Below, piece after piece: positions 57,393 through 64,000 of a DNA stretch of 64,000 nt (position 1 is the first letter of the stretch; the number at the start of each line of letters is the position of its first letter). The notes under the pieces are model-generated. The model had not been told where the DNA came from. It ran no database searches and saw only the letters and a program-made list of their open reading frames with translations. Position numbers and translations under genes: made by a program. Origin of the DNA: Cenococcum geophilum 1.58 (taxonomy: Eukaryota > Ascomycota > Dothideomycetes > Gloniales > Gloniaceae); the NCBI GenBank assembly GCA_001692895.1, contig KV748226.1, forward strand, positions 2,329 to 66,328, in the 5' to 3' direction.

Positions 57393-59526
57393 TTTTTTTT
57401 TTTTTTTTTTTTTTATCCGGTTGTATTTATACTACGTACAATACTGCGCATGCAGCCTCTAGGCTATGGCGCTATAGTTCTATATACATGAATCCTTTCT
57501 AGGCAGCTTAACATGTACTAGTAGCTATGTCCTAGTAGTTTATAAACCCCTAAGGGTATATAGCTCCTTAATAAAACACTAAGGTGCTGCAACTACTAGG
57601 GAATAAGAAAACGGTAGGAAAAACCATAGAAAATCCTAACACCTGTCCCTGTCCTTTTGCAATTTATTTCTGTCCTTTTGCTCTCTAATATCTTTTTAAG
57701 AGCCTAGTAGGAGTTGCCTCCTTCTAGAATCCTATCTGTTTTATTCTTCCATAGAACTTCTTCACGTACTAGTTTAGCTGCTTAAGAGTCTCGCAGTCTT
57801 TACTATTAGCAAAGTGTTTTTCTTTACAATTAATGCAAAGAGGGGTGGTATGGCTGGCAAGGCTTGCCTGTTATTATACAGGTAGAACAGGAATGGTCTT
57901 TAGATAAATGTGCAGCTGCATCAGTATCTACAGGCCCTAGTAGAGCACCTGTCTCCTATATGGCCAAATTTTTGGCAGCTCGTACACTGCGTAGTAGGAG
58001 AGACTTCGAGGTATTTTACTACCTTAGTAGCTGTACCTTGCAATTGATATCTCTTTTTGCTTAAGGATTTCTTGTCTTTTTTCTTCGTTCTCTCTATAGT
58101 AAAAAACTATAGAGCCAAATCTGGTCTGTAGATTGTGTCTTTTTTCTTACTAGATAAGATCCATCCTAGGTAGTCCTTGTATCCTTATAGGATTAAAGGT
58201 CTCAATTTCTTCCTTTAGGAGCTTAGAGCCTCCTTCTCCTAGAAAAGGTAGGGTAGGAACCCCGTGGCCTATAAATTTGAACCCATGGTTCTAGTTTTTG
58301 TTCTCTTTGAAAGGTAAAGCAGTTATGCCAGATAATATCTTATATTTGACTAAGAAATCTGCATTATACTCTTCTGTAGTTGTAAGGAGAATATTTTGTT
58401 TCCCTTTTGTTCTAGCTATCGATGCTAAAAACTGGCTTTTTTACTTGCAATTTTTGATGCAAATAGTTGATTAACTTTGTTTCGTATAGAGAAAGGTATC
58501 TAGGGGTTGGTCCTTTTCGTCTGTAAACTAGGACTAGCTTCCTTTCTTTATAGCTGCTTTTTCTTACTTCTAGTAGAAGTGGTAGGAGATGGTAGTAATG
58601 AGGAGGGTAAGGAGGAGGACAAAGAAGGGATGGTACCCTTCTTTATTGTCTTTCTGCATAAGGTTTCTCTTTAATAGGGGCTACCTCCTTACGGAGAGCT
58701 CTTATTTCTTCTACTAGTCCTTTTAGGAACATTTGTTTGCGTTCTCTTTTTCTTCTTCTTCTTCTTCTTCGTTGTGTGAAGGGGTTTTTCTCCTAATAGG
58801 ATTACTTCGGTTGTATAGTACACTAGCTGTTTAACTTGTTCTTTTATTTCTTCTTTTTCTTCTTCTTGTTCTAGCCCTATACAGGCCTGGGTTAGGCTTT
58901 CTAGAGCGAAGCTTAGATGTTATTCTGGAGAAAAGGAAAAGGGACCTGTATTAGCCATACTATCCGTAATAGTTGGTTTTGTTATCTTTTTTGCAGGTTT
59001 TTGGTTTCTTTTTCAGGAGAAGACTGAGGATGTCCTCTTTTTCTCCTGTCCTAAATAGGCTAGGAGAAGGAGAAGGGGGAGAAAAAGTAGATGTAGAATC
59101 TTCATCACTTATTTCTATAGGAGGTTTTTTTTTGGACCTCTTAGGCCTTGGCATTTTGTATCTTATAGGGGATTTCCTAGTTTTTACTATCTTTATACCC
59201 TTTCTCCTTACTAATCCTACTAGAAGATTTCTGGGGAGATTAGGCTAAAAGGTAGTAGAAAATCTAGCCTCTATATTTCGTGGTTTTGGTATTTGGTTTT
59301 GGTGTTCCTATCCGTGCCTCGCTTATAAGCTAGGACCACCCTAAGAAGAATTTTCTGTTGGGGGAAAGGGGGTAAAACGACAAATAAATCCACCTCTAGC
59401 TCGCTAGGCAGTAGGAATTAAGTCTTAAAAGTTCGAAAATCGATTGTTTTTGATGGTAAGATGGGTATGCGTAAGTTTTGGAGTGTGGCGCTACCTTTTG
59501 GTAAGGTTGCATGTGCGGTGAAGGTC
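57393..59526 (-). mobile_element. ORF1-only LINE-type (non-LTR) insertion
   Basis: A poly(T) run at about 57391-57413 is the poly(A) tail of a minus-strand element. A 12-bp target duplication, gaggtagaagtt, lies at 57381-57392 and 59527-59538. On the minus strand it reads MPRPKRSKKKPP (start at 59154), then a gag/ORF1-type core (KQNILLTTTEEYNADFLVKY at about 58410-58350, FIGHGVPTLPFLGEGGSK at about 58280-58225). C-terminal zinc knuckles follow: CTSCQKFGHIGDRC (about 57985-57945) and CINCKEKHFANSKDC (about 57840-57800). Only about 400 bp separate the knuckles from the poly(A), so there is no room for endonuclease and reverse transcriptase. It is less RIP-mutated than its host, so it inserted later. 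A few stops and frame changes remain. Confidence 0.8.
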
Positions 59527-61845
59527 GAGGTAGAAGTTAAATCTACTATAGAGGACGGATTAGCAATAGGGATTAAGACTCTATTAGATATAATATTTAT
59601 TACTTTATAAGACGCTAGAGAAGTATAATAGCGAACCATTTTAGTACTTAATAAAGGTAAAAGGCTAAAGTTTATAGATCTAGAGGATCCTATTGCTAGA
59701 CGTAAACTAGAAAAAAATTAAAAAGGATTTAAAAATTAAATTAAAGCGTAGTAAGAATAAAGAGGCTACTAAGGGTTAAGAATACTAGCTAAACTAAGGG
59801 TTAAAGTACCTATGTGAAGGAATTACTAATAGGTTAAGAATAGGTACACTAAGAGTAAAGTAGCTTAAAGAACTGAAATAAGAAGAGGACCTAGGAGTTT
59901 TAACTAGATTTAAAGAACGGTATATTAAATGTTATAACAATATAGTAATAATAAGATATTTTCTTACTAATAGATTATATACGCTTACGGAGCTATACTA
60001 AAAGTAGTATAGGTAGCGACATAATAATAAGTAAAAAGATTTTTATATATAGCTAGATAAAAGAGTTATTTAAGACTAAGTAATTATAAAGAAACGCATA
60101 AGTTATATTAAAGGAGTATTAATTATAACGTTAAGAAATCTAAAAGAAAGATTAGAGGACTAGAAAAGTAAGAGGTAAATTATAATACCTATAAATAAAA
60201 GACTAGCGTTTAAATTAGCTAAATAAAGGTTAAAACTTATAAGTAAAGATAAGCTAAAAGTTAACCTAAAATACCTAGCATATTATATATTGGCATGGAT
60301 AATATATATAGATAATATATATAATATATATAAAAACCTAAAAAAATAAATTAGAAGTACCCTATAAGGATATATTAGGCGCTAGATAAGCGATAGTATA
60401 GAAATACTAAATATATATATAGATGGTATTTAGTAGAAGTTTAGCGGTTAAAAGACTTAATACTTTAACTAAAAAGATTCCTTACGGAAGAATACTTAAA
60501 TTAATAATAGTAGTAGAAATGCCTAGAAAATATATATCTATAGTATATTAAGGATAAAAAGCGAACTAGGTATTAGCTAAGGAGTAAGCTAAATATAATA
60601 GGATTAAGTAGCTAATGGTTAGGAAAAGTAGAGGCCTATAGAACTAAAGGGAGCTAGTAGTAGAGCCTTAAACCCTTAAAGAAATTTAAGGACAATACCT
60701 AAATTTATAAGTTAATTAGTAAGATTAATAGTTTAAAGCGCTAATAGATAGTAGAGTAACTAAGGGCTATATTTTACTAGCAGTAGTAAAACGGATAGGA
60801 CTACCTTTTAGATAGAAGGAGTACCCTTATCTATTAGTTATAATTTTAGGAGATCTAATAGCCTATAAAGGAGGCATTATTAATCTTAAAACAGTATATA
60901 TTTAAATAACTATTAAAAGGAGACAAATTAAGATGTCTTTTAATATCCTACTATTAGGACAGGATAAGATAGTATTAGAAATGCCTTAGTTATAGAAATA
61001 TAATTTAAAGATTAATTAGGTTATAGGTTAAGTTAATATTAAAGATACTTAATAAGATAAGAGGCGTATAGTAACTAAGTTAGTATAGTACTAAGTTAGA
61101 GCGATATATAAGAAAACTAAGAAAGGGTTATCCTATATACTAAAATAATACTATAAATATAGTAAAAAACTATAGAGCCTAGAAAGTAAGAAGCTATTAG
61201 AGTATATAGTATAGGACTATAAAATAGAATTAAAACTAAAAATAAGTCTAAAGTTCTTTCTAATCTATAAGTTAACTAAAGAGGAGTTAAGAGCACTTAT
61301 AGAGTTTATTTAAGAAAACCTATAAAAGGGATATATTAAACCATTATAGTTATTAGCAGGATATCTAGTACTATTTATACTAAAGATAAACGGAAAACTT
61401 AGGCTATATATTAACTATAGACAGTTAAATAACATTACTAAAAAGGATAAATATTCTTTACCCTTAATTAGTAAAATTTAGGACCGGATTAGTAACCCGT
61501 AAATTTTTATAAAGATAGATCTAAGATAGGCATACTATTAAATTAGAATTAAGGAAGGAGATAAATAAAAGGTAGCCTTTAGGTTAAAGAAAGGACTATA
61601 TAAACTATTAGTTATATAATTTAGACTTATAAACGCATTAGCAATATTCTAAAAGTAAATTAATAGTATATTAGAAGAAAACCTTAATAAGTTTATTATA
61701 GTATACCTTAATAATAATATTGTCTACTTAATAACTAAGGAAGAATATAGGGAATATATTAAATAGGTTTTAAAGAGACTTTAGGAAGAATAGATACTAG
61801 TAGTAATTAAGAAATATAAATTCTTTATAAGGAAGATAGATTTTA

Positions 61846-62600
61846 CATTAGGAAAATATTCGCAGGATAAGATTTAAGTAGACTTTGTTTAGCGCGTTTT
61901 GTGTAATTAATATGCAATTAACCAACTTGATATATAACTTAACTAACTTAATACGTAATTAACTAACTTAATATATGTCGGAATGTTAGTTATATGACGT
62001 GGTTATAAGACTATAAAGTGAGACTAGCTAATCTAACCTTAGAGCAAACCCCTATTTCTAGACATTATTAACTACCAACTTTAACACCGCATACGTACCA
62101 CTATAAGTGATATTCGTGCATGTTAATAAAGCGAGTATACTAACACTAATTAGTAGACATATAGATTAGGAAATACGTAATAGCAAAGCTTAAAACTATA
62201 TATTAGCTTAACTGCTAACGCGTTAGATTGCAGAGCTATCGCCCTATTTTAGTTAAAGGAGAAAACTATGTTACCCTCGAAGCTCGAGACCATGTATTAG
62301 CTTATTAATGCGTTAGATCGCCTAGAGAATCATACCTTTACTTAAAGAGAGCTACATTACCCTCAAAGCTCGAAACCACGCATTAGCTTAACTGTTAACG
62401 CGTTAGATCGCCTAGAGGACCCTTAAAGCTTAAAACCATGTATTAACTTAACTATTAATGCGTTAGATCGCCTAAAGGACCGTATCTTTACTAAGAATTG
62501 TCTACAGTTTCTAAGAACTATAGATTCGTTGATAGGACACGTACACACCTTTACATCCTTACTTTAAACCTTAACTTCTTTAAACCGACAACTACCCTTA
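61846..62600. repeat. Unassigned repeat with ~90-bp degenerate tandem units
   Basis: Replaces the missing 3' part of the outer chromovirus. Short actaactta-type repeats occupy about 61904-61975. Three to four units containing attagcttaactgttaacg and cgttagatcgcctagaggac occupy about 62195-62490. It may be the LTR or leader of the next gag-like element, but the partner would lie outside the window. Confidence 0.55.
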
Positions 62601-62639
62601 TACCTACCCTTATACCTACCCTTATACATAAAGACACGA

Positions 62640-63190
62640 CAATATAGAAATTAACTAGAAGGAAAGAATTACTAAATACGGCTACGGAATTAACTTAGAG
62701 ACGGCTACGGATAATAACCTAATAGAGTATATAGAGACCAAAATGCACCTATATATACGATCCAACCTTACAGACTTTATACTATAGATAGTGTTTTAGG
62801 AAGACTTTAAGAACTTTATATTAGAGACCTTTAAATAAGTATAATCTAATACTAGAATAGGAATCCGTTAATACCTAGTTAAGAAAGGAGTATATATTAC
62901 TAAGCAAGATAAGAGATACTCCCTTAGTAAGGTGCTAATAGACGTCGTTAATAAAGAAGAGTTTTATAAATGGACAGATAAGGAGCTTATCGCGGCCCTT
63001 ATAGAGGTAAAACCAATAATTACGACAACTCTATAAGACCGACTCAATTCGACCTTAGATAAGCTTGCTATACCTCTAGCCTTACCACTAGCTACTCCAC
63101 TAACTCCACCAGCCATCCTAGCTGCCGTACCACTAGCTACTCCGGTTGCTGCACCGCCAACTACTCCAATTGCTACCCCCACTACCCCTA
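62640..63190 (+). pseudogene. Third gag-like ORF relic with Pro/Ala/Thr repeat tail
   Basis: Read through a few stops, the plus strand gives NLIEYIETKMHLYIRSNLTD, EDFKNFILETFK, YLVKKGVYITKQDKRYSLSK, VLIDVVNKEEFYKWTDKELI, then a low-complexity tail (LALPLATPLTPPAILAAVPL). The pattern of blocks matches the gag-like regions of non-autonomous elements 1 (EDFNNFIVQIFK, VLYNVAHEDNYMEW) and 2 (LRRNGVYITKNG). A minus-strand frame over the tail is a shadow. Any LTR on the right would be outside the window. Confidence 0.65.
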
Positions 63191-63219
63191 CATCAGGATT
63201 TTTTTTTTGTGGCAGGTTG

Positions 63220-63270
63220 TTGCGGTTTACCGCAAATTGCGGCAAACTATACGATCGCGGCGGTCGTATA
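63220..63270. repeat. Two adjacent hairpins
   Basis: 63220-63235: ttgcggt-tt-accgcaa (7-bp stem). 63248-63270: tatacgatcg-cgg-cggtcgtata (10-bp stem with one mismatch). They follow a poly(T) run at about 63199-63208. A third copy of the core, gcaaattacggcaaa, lies at about 63331-63345. Confidence 0.75.
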
Positions 63271-63394
63271 TAGTCGTTAGCGATTTGTATAAACTGCGCA
63301 TTTCGCAGTAAGTTTACAGCGTCTACTAGCAAATTACGGCAAAATACTTAACTACTAAACTAATACTAGCTTTTTACTACCCTATAAATATATA

Positions 63395-63535
63395 GTGTAT
63401 AAACTATACAAACTGTATAAACTGTATAAACTATACAAACTGTATAAACTATACGAACTGTATAAACTGTACAAACTATACAAACTATATAAACTATATA
63501 AATTATAAAAACCGTACAAATTATATATTCCTATA
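63395..63535. repeat. Short tandem repeat, actgtataaactatacaa type
   Basis: Alternating ~10-bp units of aaactgtata / aaactataca over about 140 bp. Confidence 0.85.
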
Positions 63536-63574
63536 GATTGCTATAATACACTTTTAAATATATTTATATTATAA

Positions 63575-64000
63575 CTATTATCTACCTATCTATCTATCTG
63601 CCTATCTACCTGTCTACCTATCTACCTATCTACCTATCTACCTGTCTGCCTGTCTACCTATTTACCCTTCTACTCGTCTACCCGTCTGCCCATCTACCTA
63701 TCTACCCATCTACCTGTCTACCCGTCTACCTATCTGCTTATCTGCCCATCTACCTATCTATCTACCTATCTATTTATCTATCTACCTATCTACCTATCTA
63801 CCTATCTATATATCTACCTACCTGCCTACCTACCTGCCTACCTATCTATCTACCTACCTACCTACCTACCTACCTGCCTATCTGTCTGTCTATCTATCTA
63901 TCTATCTATCTATCTACCTATATCTACCTATCTATGCCTACCTATCTATGCCTATCCATCTATATCTGCCTACCCATCTACATCTACCTACCTATCTGCG
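63575..64000. repeat. CTAY/CTGY tetranucleotide microsatellite running off the window
   Basis: More than 400 bp of interrupted tetranucleotides (ctat, ctac, ctgc, ctgt) extending to the right edge. C/T interruptions fit RIP-like or replication-slippage change. Confidence 0.92.

Larger units (their letters stand above)
42338..61845 (+). mobile_element. Outer Ty3/gypsy chromovirus, RIP-decayed, 3' truncated, with nested insertions
   Basis: LTR retrotransposon of the same family as the inner element. Its pieces are: 5' LTR 42338-42784, gag start 42785-43496, gag continuation 56675-57392, then gag/protease/RT at 59527-61845. The pieces join correctly across the insertions because each follows, in order, the uninterrupted sequence of the inner copy. 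RT remnants include a YLNN block (about 61700; YLDD before RIP). At about 61845 homology stops in the middle of RT, before RNase H and integrase, so the 3' half and 3' LTR are missing or replaced by the unrelated repeat that follows. Stops pervade every frame. Confidence 0.8.

Noticed and set aside
62964-63332. Minus-strand 122-codon Gly/Val-rich frame
   Set aside because: Shadow of the Pro/Ala/Thr repeat tail of the plus-strand gag-like ORF.
63575-64000. Could the end repeat be a CRISPR array or telomere?
   Set aside because: Units are four bases with no spacers, and the motif is not TTAGGG; it is a tetranucleotide microsatellite.

Overview
The window looks like a piece of a filamentous ascomycete (Pezizomycotina) chromosome. 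Its genes have short 45-65 bp introns with GT...AG ends, and its gene set is typically fungal: a WASP/Las17 homologue, a Zn2Cys6 regulator, a mitochondrial 2-methylcitrate dehydratase, a membrane-anchored GH16 enzyme, a multi-pass GT2 glycosyltransferase and an Mx-like dynamin. The flanking repeats are full of TAG/TAA stops and TpA with few CpA, which is the pattern of repeat-induced point mutation (RIP).

The window is split into compartments. (1) 1-7124 is RIP-decayed repeat, mainly two tandem copies of a Crypton-type tyrosine-recombinase element. (2) About 7125-39800 is ordinary, mostly single-copy DNA with eight intact-looking genes: LAS17-like (-), Zn2Cys6/UPC2-like (+), SHB17-like histidine phosphatase (+), ISG12/IFI6-family protein 1 (-), prpD (+), ISG12/IFI6-family protein 2 (+), GH16 (+), GT2 (+), and then a ninth, the Mx-like dynamin (-). 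Between protein 2 and GH16 lies a decayed strip with an OTT_1508-like deaminase relic, a ferric-reductase relic, MITE copies and exact tandem duplications. (3) About 39800-64000 is a nest of RIP-mutated transposons: a Tc1/mariner-type relic, then a Ty3/gypsy chromovirus (42338-61845, 3' truncated) that holds a second, full-length member of the same family (43497-56674; 426-bp LTRs; TSD CCCTT). That inner element holds two small LTR elements with only a gag-like ORF (47756-50118, TSD GTATC; 50802-53632, TSD ACTAG). The outer element also took an ORF1-only LINE-type insertion with poly(A) tail and 12-bp TSD (57393-59526). A third gag-like ORF and a long CTAY microsatellite run to the window edge.

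I rebuilt exon structures by joining reading frames at GT/AG sites where the joined protein kept a family motif. Examples are the WH1 domain and terminal acidic DDW of Las17, RHGETEW of the phosphatase, the Zn2Cys6 cluster, and the glycine-rich ISG12 motif. No gene cluster or shared pathway is evident. The most interesting features are the nested gag-only LTR elements (three related gag-like ORFs with proline-rich repeat tails), the ORF1-only LINE, and the co-occurrence of two ISG12/IFI6-family genes, an Mx-like GTPase and a deaminase relic in one island between RIP blocks.
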